From Nitratiruptor tergarcus DSM 16512 (GTDB taxonomy: Bacteria; Campylobacterota; Campylobacteria; Campylobacterales; Nitratiruptoraceae), in contig NZ_AP026671.1 of assembly GCF_027946175.1 (NCBI RefSeq), positions 992,001 to 1,056,000 on the forward strand: a stretch of 64,000 bases of DNA, read 5' to 3'. A model generated the notes under the pieces. It made no database searches. It saw only the letters and a list, made by a program, of their open reading frames with translations, and was not told the DNA's origin. Positions within the stretch are counted from its first letter, which is position 1. Every line of letters begins with the position of its first letter. Positions 51,689 through 60,800 of this stretch are shown here, piece after piece. Made by a program: the position numbers and the translations under genes.

Positions 51689-52575
51689 GAGTATTAATTG
51701 TCGAAAATGAGATATATTTAGCTCAAAGCATCTCTGCAAAACTGAGTGAAATAGGTTTTCAGTGTGAACTGGCTGCTGGAATCAAAGATGCTTTGAGTGA
51801 TAAAAACTATGATGTCATACTACTCTCTACCAACATTAATGGTCAAGATTTTTATCCTGTACTCAACGCTTTTAAAGATAAAATCGTCATTTTACTTGTA
51901 ACACATCTTACTCATGATACTGTAGCTGAACCGCTGCAAAAGGGAGCCAATGATTACATTATTAAACCATTTATTATGGATGAACTTATTCGCAAAATAA
52001 ATCACCTCATAGAGCATGAACATCTAAAAAAAGAAAATCTTGCATACAAAGCATATATTGCTCACTCCTTTAAAGGATTACAAATAGACAATATCTCCAT
52101 CAAAGAACCCCTCCCCCTCTTTATAAAAACGAATTATCAAAAATATGCCGATGCATATGCATTCTCATTTGCTAATCTCTTACAAGAGCCCTTTAAATTC
52201 TACTCACTTACTGAAAAAGGGATCTTCAATAAAATCAAAAATGAAAAAGATACACAACTCCTCTATATTAGTGATTTTCAGACACTTAAAAAAAGCGAAA
52301 AGCAGCAGTTTTTCGATATTATCAAAGATAAAAGAGCAATTGTCTCTACTACTGAATCTGCAGAAGAGGAGATACCTTTTAAGACAATCTTTCTTAAAAG
52401 CGATAACAAAATATTTGATAGGAATGATATTCTCACTATAGATGAGTATGTCAAATATATAATTATAAATTATCAAAACAAATTTCCCGATACTATGCTC
52501 TCAAAAAAATTGGGGATTTCTCGCAAAAGCCTTTGGGAAAAAAGGAAAAAATATGAAATCTTTAAGAAAAAATAA
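51685..52575 (+). CDS. Atypical orphan response regulator, HP1021/Cj1608-type
   Basis: 296 residues from ATG 51685, overlapping the ispDF stop as ATGA. The N-terminal receiver fold (MRVLIVENEIYLAQSISAKL, NDYIIKPFIMDELI) lacks the phospho-acceptor: the usual Asp after strand 3 is Ser48 in DVILLSTNING, and the acidic pair reads EN. A middle region of about 130 residues is followed by a Fis-type helix-turn-helix (TMLSKKLGISRKSLWEKRKK). Size, Asp loss and position after ispDF match Helicobacter HP1021, a phosphorylation-independent regulator of oriC and redox genes. Confidence 0.85.
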   Translation: MRVLIVENEIYLAQSISAKLSEIGFQCELAAGIKDALSDKNYDVILLSTNINGQDFYPVLNAFKDKIVILLVTHLTHDTVAEPLQKGANDYIIKPFIMDELIRKINHLIEHEHLKKENLAYKAYIAHSFKGLQIDNISIKEPLPLFIKTNYQKYADAYAFSFANLLQEPFKFYSLTEKGIFNKIKNEKDTQLLYISDFQTLKKSEKQQFFDIIKDKRAIVSTTESAEEEIPFKTIFLKSDNKIFDRNDILTIDEYVKYIIINYQNKFPDTMLSKKLGISRKSLWEKRKKYEIFKKK

Positions 52576-53740
52576 AATCTATATCGATAAAGAGGCGCTC
52601 GCTTCATTAGCTCTCGTGCAAGAGGGACTTCTCTTTCCAGTCGATAAACTTATGAATGAAAAAGAGACGCAAGAGGTAGACCGCACTAAAGAGTATAAAA
52701 ATAGAACTTTTCCTTTCTCTTTCATTCTCGCACCCAGTGGAAAAAAGAATCAAGAGGTTATTAAAGCTTTAAAAAAAGGGGATAAAGTCGCACTTGTTGA
52801 AAATGATAGAGATGTAGGTGAGATTGAAGTCGAAGAGGTTTTTACAATTGATCCACTACAACGTATCAAAAATATATATGGTACAGATGATATCTCTCAT
52901 CCAGGTATTAAAAAGAATCTCCAAAGACTTGGAAAATATGCTGTTAGTGGTAAATTTCATGTTATTTTTGATGATTTGAAAAGAACAAAAGAGCTTATCG
53001 CAAAAAAGAAAAAAGAGCTTAAAGCAAAAAATGTGGCAGCTATTATGCTTGCAGCAAAACCTCTCCATAGAGCCCACGAAAGACTCATTCGGCTTACTAT
53101 GGAAAATAGCGACCTTGTAGTACTCTTTTTACTCAAACCCTACACTGAAGATAGATTTTCCTATGAGCTGCGTAAAAAGTGTCTTGAGTATTTTGTGAGT
53201 AACTACCTTCCAAAAAATCGTGTCATTATAGCACCATTAGAAAACACCTATATTTTTGCTGGATTTAATGAATTGATTCTCGATGCAATCGTAGCACAAA
53301 ACTTTGGTTGCACAAAACTGGTTGTAGGAAAAAACCACGCGGGTCTGGGACTTTATTACGATAAAAATAGCGTAAAAAGTGTTTTTGATAATATCAAAGG
53401 CATTACTATTGAAATCGAAACAGTAAGTGAGTTTGTATACTGTAATGAGTGTAAAACATTAGTGAGCACCAATACCTGTCCTCACGGTACGCATCACCAT
53501 ATCTCCTACCATGCAGACTCTATTTTAGAACTTCTAGAGCTTGGTATTTTGCCGCCTGCAGTTTTAGTGCGCAAAGAGATAAGTGCTATAATTTTGAGTG
53601 AGCTCTTTCCAAATAGATTTAAAAATCTTGAAAAACTCTTTGCTGACCTCATACCAAACCCAGGCCTCATAGTCAAACATAATGAAGAAGATTTCTATAA
53701 AGAACTCATGAAACTCTATCAAACTACCTCTTTGACATAG
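52553..53740 (+). CDS. ATP-sulfurylase-like protein with altered QxRN motif
   Basis: 395 residues of the Sat/PUA-sulfurylase layout: N-terminal PUA-like part, then catalytic core. The HxxH motif is intact (KPLHRAHERL, 169-178), but the sulfate-binding QxRN just before it reads LAAK (166-169). The second ATP/sulfate loop is GKNHAG in place of GRDHAG, and AGPREA reads AGFNEL. A CNEC...CPHG zinc-like site is present. Without the QxRN Arg, ordinary sulfate adenylation is doubtful. Overlaps the regulator gene by 23 bases, as in the Campylobacter Cj1608-Cj1609 pair. Confidence 0.8.
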   Translation: MKSLRKNKIYIDKEALASLALVQEGLLFPVDKLMNEKETQEVDRTKEYKNRTFPFSFILAPSGKKNQEVIKALKKGDKVALVENDRDVGEIEVEEVFTIDPLQRIKNIYGTDDISHPGIKKNLQRLGKYAVSGKFHVIFDDLKRTKELIAKKKKELKAKNVAAIMLAAKPLHRAHERLIRLTMENSDLVVLFLLKPYTEDRFSYELRKKCLEYFVSNYLPKNRVIIAPLENTYIFAGFNELILDAIVAQNFGCTKLVVGKNHAGLGLYYDKNSVKSVFDNIKGITIEIETVSEFVYCNECKTLVSTNTCPHGTHHHISYHADSILELLELGILPPAVLVRKEISAIILSELFPNRFKNLEKLFADLIPNPGLIVKHNEEDFYKELMKLYQTTSLT

Positions 53741-53748
53741 GAAAAACC

Positions 53749-54207
53749 ATGCAAAAATGTTTTCTTACAGGATGCTATACTGGACTCCTCCCAAAAGCTC
53801 CCGGCACATGGGGAACGCTCTTTGGAGCAGTTTTAGCTTGGATTATTTTACTTTTTATGCCCCAATCAACACTCTTTTTGCTTGTTGTTCTCATAACTAT
53901 TATTGCTATAAAAGAGATTAACAAATATGAAGAAGCAACAAAAACACACGATGATCCTTCAATAGTTATTGATGAGATTGCTGGTATTTGGTTAGCAATC
54001 TCTCTCCTACCTAGTACCACACTGCCTTGGCTTTTATTGAGTATACTCTTTTTTAGATTTTTCGATATCAAAAAGCCTTCATATATAGGAAAACTTGAAA
54101 AACTCCCCGGTGGCATTGGTGTTATGGCAGATGACCTTTTAGCAGGAGTTCTTGCAGGACTATCTACAGGTTTAGTATACGTTGTTTTTACGCACAATCT
54201 GTTATAA
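53749..54207 (+). CDS. pgpA: Phosphatidylglycerophosphatase A
   Basis: 152 residues, a membrane enzyme that removes the phosphate from phosphatidylglycerophosphate. Signature blocks: LLPKAPGTWGTLFGAVLAWI and HDDPSIVIDEIAGIWLA (acidic catalytic residues), then KPSYIGKLEKLPGGIGVMAD and DLLAGVLAG. Follows the Sat-like gene by eight bases, with AGGAAA upstream. Confidence 0.93.
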   Translation: MQKCFLTGCYTGLLPKAPGTWGTLFGAVLAWIILLFMPQSTLFLLVVLITIIAIKEINKYEEATKTHDDPSIVIDEIAGIWLAISLLPSTTLPWLLLSILFFRFFDIKKPSYIGKLEKLPGGIGVMADDLLAGVLAGLSTGLVYVVFTHNLL

Positions 54208-54227
54208 TGAAAAAAAGGAGGTGTACA

Positions 54228-54845
54228 ATGAAAAAACTGCTCATATTGCTATTTACTGCACTAGCACTTTTTGCAAGTCCATATACAGGGTTTATGAAGC
54301 TTAAAAAGGGTGATTGGGCTAAATATATAATCTATACCGATGAAGGTACATTTTCAATGACTACAAAGTTTCTCGGTACCACCGAGTATAAGGGACTTAA
54401 AGTCAATATTGTAGAAATAGAGAGTAACGGAATGGTTACGCAATACTGGAGTGCAGTAGGAAATGATAGAGCTATCCAAAAACTTATAACAAAAACACCT
54501 CAAGGTATTATGTGTATGAGTGAAGAGATGATAGGAATGATGAATGCAGATAAAAATGCTGGATACCATACAACAACACCTAAAGAGTATAACCCCAATA
54601 AACCGCATATTAAATTTGCAACCTACACTCTTCCCAATGGAAAAAAGATAAAAGTTGCTATATTTAAAAATAAAAAGAGTGAAGTTTGGGTAAGCTCGCA
54701 AGTTCCTTTTGGCATTGTACTTGCAAAAGAGAATGGAAAGACAGTTATGAAACTTGAAGACTTTGGAAGTGGTGCAAAACCTACAATACCACTTAAAGAG
54801 GCGCGTAGCTGTACACCTATGGCATTGCCATTTCCAACAATGTAA
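54228..54845 (+). CDS. Secreted protein of unknown function
   Basis: 205 residues from ATG 54228, which has a perfect AAGGAGGT five bases upstream; a longer frame from 54207 is rejected. A signal peptide (KKLLILLFTALALFAS) leads into a mature beta-rich protein with two Cys (CMSEEM, CTPM) that could pair, and Lys-rich strands (YTLPNGKKIKVAIFKNKKSE). I recognise no family. It follows pgpA by 20 bases. Confidence 0.72.
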   Translation: MKKLLILLFTALALFASPYTGFMKLKKGDWAKYIIYTDEGTFSMTTKFLGTTEYKGLKVNIVEIESNGMVTQYWSAVGNDRAIQKLITKTPQGIMCMSEEMIGMMNADKNAGYHTTTPKEYNPNKPHIKFATYTLPNGKKIKVAIFKNKKSEVWVSSQVPFGIVLAKENGKTVMKLEDFGSGAKPTIPLKEARSCTPMALPFPTM

Positions 54846-54863
54846 AGCGGGCTTACGCCTGCT
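54846..54863. terminator. Hairpin between two convergent genes
   Basis: AGCGGGC (54846-54852) and GCCTGCT (54857-54863) pair with one G-T wobble around TTAC, exactly between the stop of the secreted protein gene and the stop of the 155-residue gene. Without T runs it may serve both strands weakly. Confidence 0.4.
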
Positions 54864-55320
54864 CTACCTCTTCAAAATTTTGCAAGATTTTATCTAACAC
54901 TTTTCTAAACTTCTCATAAGCCTCTTTTTTGCCTTCAAAAATTTTCGCACTGTGAGGAAAGTTTTGTGCCAATTCATCATAGACAGCAATCTTTTGTTTT
55001 GCTGTAGCATCAACTGCATCAATAAAAGCAGCAAACCCCTCTTTGGAGGTAATAGAACGAAGAATGTCTCTGAGCATTCTTTTACGCTCTCGTACCTGTA
55101 CATCTTCATCAATCATAAGGCCTATCACTTTGATATCTAATCGACTAAAATAGATCCCACAACGTACAGGTGCTAGCATATACTTTTGAATTGTCTCTAT
55201 AAACCCACTCTCTTCATCCTCGGCCGTTTCACACCCAATTTCACACGCTTCCTCTTTTATATCTTTTACAGCTTTGAGTGCATCAAACTCTTTTTTAATA
55301 TCATCAAAATTGATATCCAT
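54853..55320 (-). CDS. Unknown acidic protein in the molybdoenzyme accessory operon
   Basis: 155 residues, helical and acidic, with two Cys near the start (EEACEIGCETAEDEES) and a central block YMLAPVRCGIYFSRLDIKVI, RERKRMLRDILRSI. No known domain is recognised. ATG 55320 has AAGGA six bases upstream. Last gene of the torD-ferredoxin-unknown-unknown operon, which suggests a part in maturing or serving a respiratory enzyme. Confidence 0.7.
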   Translation of the reverse strand: MDINFDDIKKEFDALKAVKDIKEEACEIGCETAEDEESGFIETIQKYMLAPVRCGIYFSRLDIKVIGLMIDEDVQVRERKRMLRDILRSITSKEGFAAFIDAVDATAKQKIAVYDELAQNFPHSAKIFEGKKEAYEKFRKVLDKILQNFEEVEQA

Positions 55321-55329
55321 TCTTTTCCT

Positions 55330-55683
55330 TTATATCTTTTTTACTAAATCTAATAGTTTTCTATCATCAATGAGCGTCTCCTCTTGTGCTGTGAAAAACT
55401 CTAACCCATTTTTGCCCTTTTTGCTCATAAGCAGATACCCATCAATTCCGAAAAACTGGGCAGATTTTTGTTGAAACTCTGGCATAAATATAGTAACTTC
55501 AAGTTTTGAGTCTGCAAGATTGTAAATAAAGAATCCAAAATCCTCTTCATTGATGTTTATACCAATAAGCATCAACCCATCTTTGGCAACCTCTTTGTTT
55601 ACGACACTTATAAAAGCTTTGCCAAATGTATCATGCCCAGCTACTGCTATGAGTTTTTTTCCATGAATATCTTCAGGTCTCAT
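55330..55683 (-). CDS. Unknown protein coupled to the polyferredoxin gene
   Basis: 117 residues from ATG 55683, overlapping the ferredoxin stop as ATGA with GGGGGAT upstream; a GTG four codons earlier is less likely. Alternating strands and helices (KLIAVAGHDTFGKAFISVVN, LMLIGININEEDFGFFIYNL, IDGYLLMSKKGKNGLEFF) suggest a small alpha/beta fold. No family recognised. Probably acts with the ferredoxin. Confidence 0.7.
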   Translation of the reverse strand: MRPEDIHGKKLIAVAGHDTFGKAFISVVNKEVAKDGLMLIGININEEDFGFFIYNLADSKLEVTIFMPEFQQKSAQFFGIDGYLLMSKKGKNGLEFFTAQEETLIDDRKLLDLVKKI

Positions 55684-56744
55684 TCTATCCCCCACAACTG
55701 TTTTGCCTCTTCCTCTTCGATTTTACATCTTTGACAAATTTTCTCTCCACCAAAATAGGTAAAACATATTCCACAATCTTCACATCTTACTATTGTAAAT
55801 TTCGCTAATATTTTGGCTTCAGGTTCGAAAAACTGCTTTGTATCAAAATATTCAGCTAGCTTGATGCTTCCTTTTTCACACACATCATGACACAGATGAC
55901 ATCGCACACAAAGCAAAGGATCAAACAAAATTGCAGACGCCTTACTCGTGGTACTGAGTGCCTCTGTTGGGCATATACGATAACAAATAGAGCAGTTATC
56001 GCAGCTCTCATCAATCTCTTTTTCTGATGTAAAACTCAAATGCTCATTTTCAAGATACTTGTAGTTTGCTGGTTTTTCAATTTTTTTAAGAAGAGTAAAG
56101 AGGAGTTTTCGCTTATTTGGAATACTCTTTTGCCTAATGGCTCGAATCTGCTCTGTATCAAGGCCAACTGTTGGATCTTCTAAAGCTTCAAGCTGCTCAT
56201 CAATTTTTGCTTTCGTTTTTACTACATTTTTGAGTGTAAAGATATTAAAAAACTCTCTCCTATCTGGAACATTCTCTTTTTGCACTCCAAGTTTTTTGGC
56301 TTGCACTCCTCTTTGCTCAATAGCCTCAAGTACATAGTTGGCTTCTGCAATATTGTGCTCTATTTGCGCAAAACACTTCTCTTTAATATCACATGTCTCA
56401 CAGTGTCCAATATCAAGCACAATCTCTTTGACTGCCCCAAGCGCTATGAGATACTCCACTCCTAATGCTGCAAGGCAGACAAAGTTGCTTTTACATGAAA
56501 TGATTTTTTCATCAGATTTTACAAAATCAAAAAAGAACTCTGTAACATTAAAATCACTCAGTTGCAATGCTTCAGTGGGACACACCCCAACACATGCGCC
56601 ACAATCGATACAGCCATCTTGCTTTAATGCAAGCGACCCTTCTTGCGTCTCAATTACATCAGCAGGGCAGATCTGCTCACAACTATTGCACTCATTTAGT
56701 TTTGAGTAGTAGCGGACACACTTAGCCGCATCAAGCCTTATCAA
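55680..56744 (-). CDS. Polyferredoxin with several 4Fe-4S clusters
   Basis: 354 residues. Ferredoxin-type motifs: CNSCEQICP (near 18-27), CIDCGACVGVCP (about 41-52), CDNCSICYRICP (about 246-257) and CVRCHLCHDVC (about 278-288). There is also a CETCDIKEKC site near 113 and paired CxxC motifs at the C-terminus (CEDCGICF, CQRC). Likely cytoplasmic electron carrier or assembly protein. The start is TTG 56744, overlapping the torD-like stop (TTGA) with GAGGAG five bases upstream. Confidence 0.85.
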   Translation of the reverse strand: MIRLDAAKCVRYYSKLNECNSCEQICPADVIETQEGSLALKQDGCIDCGACVGVCPTEALQLSDFNVTEFFFDFVKSDEKIISCKSNFVCLAALGVEYLIALGAVKEIVLDIGHCETCDIKEKCFAQIEHNIAEANYVLEAIEQRGVQAKKLGVQKENVPDRREFFNIFTLKNVVKTKAKIDEQLEALEDPTVGLDTEQIRAIRQKSIPNKRKLLFTLLKKIEKPANYKYLENEHLSFTSEKEIDESCDNCSICYRICPTEALSTTSKASAILFDPLLCVRCHLCHDVCEKGSIKLAEYFDTKQFFEPEAKILAKFTIVRCEDCGICFTYFGGEKICQRCKIEEEEAKQLWGIE

Positions 56745-57349
56745 GCAATCTCCTCACTCAAATACTCATAATCTTCAAGCAAAAACTCTAAAGCAAGCTT
56801 TGCAGCATCTTTATAAAATGGTGTACGAGCTTGCTCTACAACATTGATAAAATACATTGGAGCAAATTGTAAAAGATGATTTTCTAAAAACTTCTTTTGC
56901 TCTGCTTTTATCGATTGCACAGCCTCTTCGTCGTTCTCTTCTTCAGCCTTTTGCTGCGCTTCGGTAAGTAGCTTCATAAACTCTAGCTCCACTCCAATAT
57001 GATCAGGGCTTACTACGCGCGCCCTCTCATAATCCACACGAAATCCCAAATCATTATATACCTGCAATACAGGATTTGCTCCACCGCTCTCTATCATTCC
57101 GTCTTCACGCGTATAAAAAGTCTCATACGGTATAAGATGAAGTACTGCAATGTCAGTGAAATCTACGTTGAGAACTTCATTGATAAGTTTATAGCGGCTC
57201 TTATTTTGACGCTCTCTCCATTCATAGTAATGAGGAAAAAGTTCTTGAAAATTTGGTAATTTTTCAATGGTAGCAAGCGTTAAATCATCCATCTCGCCAA
57301 CAAAAATTCTTGAAATAAGTCCATACATTGCATTTCTACTATGAGTCAA
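56741..57349 (-). CDS. TorD/DmsD-family molybdoenzyme chaperone
   Basis: 202 residues, all helical. Family features: IPYETFYTREDGMI with its Pro/Tyr/Glu, the DHIGVELEFMKLLTEAQQ core and FLENHLLQFAPMYFINVVEQ. Such chaperones bind the Tat signal of molybdopterin enzymes until the cofactor is inserted. The client may be the Tat-signalled catalytic subunit encoded at 57895. Start TTG 57349 (AGGAT upstream); an ATG at 57328 is an alternative. Confidence 0.85.
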   Translation of the reverse strand: MTHSRNAMYGLISRIFVGEMDDLTLATIEKLPNFQELFPHYYEWRERQNKSRYKLINEVLNVDFTDIAVLHLIPYETFYTREDGMIESGGANPVLQVYNDLGFRVDYERARVVSPDHIGVELEFMKLLTEAQQKAEEENDEEAVQSIKAEQKKFLENHLLQFAPMYFINVVEQARTPFYKDAAKLALEFLLEDYEYLSEEIA

Positions 57350-57387
57350 AAACTATCCTTTTATATAAAATTATCTTAGCTTCAAAG

Positions 57388-57400
57388 TTGATTTTATCAA
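57388..57400. promoter_or_regulatory. FNR/CRP-like palindrome in the divergent promoter region
   Basis: TTGATTTTATCAA is a dyad of TTGAT and ATCAA around three bases; FNR sites normally have four. It lies between the divergent TorD-operon and cytochrome c genes, 78 bases from the latter's start, where an oxygen- or redox-sensing CRP/FNR-family regulator would fit. Confidence 0.3.
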
Positions 57401-57477
57401 TTTTGTTTATTATTATACAGTGTGTCATTTATTTTTACCTTAAGCACTTTATGGGATCTTCAAACTAAGGAGAGTAT

Positions 57478-57849
57478 ATGAAAAAAGCCCTTCTTTTAAG
57501 TATCACTGCAATTTATCTATTAGCACAGGATAGTAATGTAACACAAGGTGAGCAGCTCTATACAAAAAATGGATGTTATGGATGTCACGGCAGTAAAGCT
57601 GAAGGTGCAAACAGTTTTCCAAAACTCGCTGGAAAAAGTGAGTCTTATATAATTAAACGACTTCATGGATACAAAAATGGAACTATCCATTCCAATAGAG
57701 CCGATATGATGACACCTTTTGCTAAAGCATTAAATGAAAATGAGATAAAGGCAATTGCCCAGTATATTCACTCTCTTGGTAAGAAGAAACTGTTTGATGA
57801 AGAGCGCTATTTTCAAGATTATGAGATAGGAACAAGTAGCGGGAGCTAA
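57478..57849 (+). CDS. Small periplasmic class I cytochrome c (c553-like)
   Basis: 123 residues with a signal peptide (ALLLSITAIYLLAQ). One haem motif CYGCH near residue 33 and a likely axial Met in MMTPFAKALN. NEIKAIAQYIHSLG is the closing helix of c553/c552-type cytochromes. Electron carrier in the periplasm, maybe for the molybdoenzyme on the opposite strand. AAGGAG ribosome site. Confidence 0.9.
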   Translation: MKKALLLSITAIYLLAQDSNVTQGEQLYTKNGCYGCHGSKAEGANSFPKLAGKSESYIIKRLHGYKNGTIHSNRADMMTPFAKALNENEIKAIAQYIHSLGKKKLFDEERYFQDYEIGTSSGS

Positions 57850-57868
57850 AATTTATTTACTTATATAT

Positions 57869-57892
57869 TACACAAGCCAAAAGGCTTGTGTA
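57869..57892. terminator. Perfect hairpin between convergent cytochrome and reductase genes
   Basis: TACACAAGCC (57869-57878) and GGCTTGTGTA (57883-57892) form a perfect 10-bp stem with an AAAA loop, 20 bases after the cytochrome stop and two before the reductase stop. No T run on either side, but the symmetry suits a two-way transcript end. Confidence 0.6.
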
Positions 57893-57894
57893 CA

Positions 57895-60800
57895 TTACCC
57901 TTTATACATAGGGTTTTTATAGGCTCTTAATGTAAGAGGTGTTGCAGGTCGTTTGATCCAAGGTGGACGTCTAAACTTCATCTTCTCGCTTACTGGACGA
58001 GTCAGTTTATCCCTCCAAGCTTGATATGTTTTGAAGTTATTTTCATAGTTCACATAGACATCACCAAACTTATCACCCGGTTTTGCTTTTTCGATATAAA
58101 CCATCTGATGCCACGCATGGTTACCTGCAATTGGATCTGGATGCACTGGAGCTACTGCATTTTGCCATGCACCAGTTAAACCATCCCACCAGATGTTATC
58201 GAGATCTTTATTGATCTCTTTAAATTGCCAGCTATCTTCTCGTTTCTTAAGTCCCTTATCTAGTCCCTCTTTTGCGCGCATCTTACCGATTTTACCATCC
58301 ATCTCCATTTTATACAGAGGTGCTCCAACTCCCATGACACCAAGCTTATGCTCAAACCCAGGAATCTCTACCGCATTTTTAAGTTTCCATCGTCCTGCGT
58401 GGTGACTATTTGCTAAAACTCCTGGTCTTGTAGCTTCAGTTGGAATTGCCATTGCAACAAAATATCCACTTTCAAGCCCACTTACTGTATCCACGATTCG
58501 TACTCGAATCTTATCGCCTTTTTTAATTCCTAGTCTCTTCGCATCACTTGTATGGATCCATATAGGGTTATGGTTTTGGCTAATCTCCATCAAATGCTTA
58601 GAGTTAACGCTTCGTGTATGGATGTTGTATGGCAATCTATAAATTGTATTGAGTGCAAATTGGTTTTTATCTTTAATATAATCGTGGTGAACCTGTGTTA
58701 CGAGATGCACCATCTCTTTGCGCTCTCTCCTATCTCGTGGGTAGATAGGAATTGCATATTCAGGCCACTGATACTCTTTTGCAAGCCAATCTACATAGAA
58801 ATCGAGTCTCTTATCTGGTGTATGGAACCCATGATAGACTTTCCCATCAATTTCTATTCCAAATGGCTTTCCATCATGATAGAGTACATCATACTCATCT
58901 TTTTCTACATGGTCTTTATGAACTTTCTTCCCATGAATAGTGTAATACTCTCCATCAAATGGAATCTCTTCTTCTTGTGGTTTATATACATCAGTCTCTT
59001 CTGTCCATGCACCTCTATCTCTCATAAACTCATAGCAAGGATACTTACTGTTTGGATATGCTGCAATTGCTGCTTTTTTAAGTTTTGGTAAGTTAGCAAA
59101 TGCTGCATCATAGAGCTCTGCAATTGTGATAGCCCGGTTTGGATCCTCTTTACTTGCCCAGTACTGTTTTACGCCATATTTTCCATCTGGATCAACATAG
59201 TGAACAAAAAGATTTGCCCAAAACTCATTCTCTTCCCAAATTTCCCCAAGACCAGCTTTAATATGTGCTTCAAGTGTTGCTCTTGTTGGATCTTTTGGCT
59301 TCCATCCCATTTTTTCTAATGCAACTCTTAAAGCTGGTTGTCTAAATGCTGTCCACTGCTCTGGTTTTGTAGGAGCAGATTGCTGGTCATGTCTCTCGCC
59401 AGAAAGCCCTGTTGGCAATACATAATCACAGTACCAGTTTGTCTCACTCCAGGTTGGTGAAAGGTTGAATGTTAGTTCAAACTTGTCTTCTCGCTTCAGT
59501 GCTTCTATCCATCGGAAACCATCTGGATTGATCCAAACTGGGTTATACATACGTGGTACCCATACAGCTATTTTTTCTGCTACTTTAAATCCTCGTTTAT
59601 TCCATTTTTCTCTCCACTCATCATCCATAATAAGGTGTGGAAGCAAAAAACTCATCTCGTATGTAGAGAGTGGATACTCTGGTGGCCATGAGTAGTCATT
59701 CCATGTATCGACACGCTCTGGCGCTTTTCCAGCTACTGTCGCTTTGAAAAATTTACCGTTGACACTTACTTCATGCCAATGGTGCCAACTTACTCCACCA
59801 ATATCACCTTTAAGTGCACCAGTGAGTGCTAGGAGCAAGAAGCCACTTCTTGTGTTCATCCATCCACCTCTATGGCCAATAGTCCCAGCTCGCCATAAAT
59901 AAGTTGATATTTTATCTCCAGCATCCTGTATCATCTCCCAAAGCTGTTCAAGCTTATACTCTTGCCCTTCAAGCTTACACTCTTTGACAACAAAGTCAAG
60001 ATCGTATGGCTTATACATATCTTTGAGTAGCTCAACAAAACTCTCATAGCTCTCATCTTTTGGAAGTCTGCTAATATACCCTTTTTCTTTGATGAAGCCC
60101 AGATACTCTTTATCTTTCATGAGTTTCTTCCAGTTGACCCAGTTTTTCACAAATTCATGGTCAACCATATCTTCACCATTTTTCTTCTTCTCATGAAGTA
60201 CTCTATTTGCTAAGTAAAGATACAATGCAGCTTCTGTTCCAGGCCAAACTGGAAGCCAAAGATCAGCCATACCAGCACTATTTGAGAGACGTGGATCAAT
60301 TACAACAAGTTTTGCACCTTTCTTTCTTGCATCTGCAATTAATCCTGCACTTTGTTGGAAGTAGTGTCCTGCATCTGCAGCATGGGAAGATTGCAAGAAA
60401 ATAAGCCTACTATTTGCCCAGTCTGGTGAGTTCCTATCATCATTTGCCCACTGGATTGAACCTTGTCTTGCACCTGCACTACAGATGTTAGTATGTGAGT
60501 CAAATCCGTCAAAACCAAGTGTGTGAGGCACTTTCCCACTAAATCCATTCTCATTTGGTCGACCGACATGGTAGATGAACATTTTTCTACTTACTTCATC
60601 ACCTTTTTCTAAAAGTTCGGCTACTTTTTTGCCGATCTCTTTCATAGCATCATCCCAGGTTACGCGAACCCACTTTCCTTCACCTCTTTTGCTTCCAGGT
60701 GCACGCTTAAGTGGGAATGGGACTCTATCTGGATCATACATCTGTGACCAAACTGCATACCCTTTTGCACAGTTGCGACCACGGCTTCCCGTATGGAGCG

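Noticed and set aside
54203-54208. TATAAT-like box before the secreted protein gene
   Set aside because: No -35 partner at proper spacing and the gene follows pgpA by only 20 bases, so it is likely co-transcribed.
55822-55829. GGTTCGAA resembling a tRNA T-arm
   Set aside because: No paired arms or acceptor stem around it; lies inside the polyferredoxin gene.
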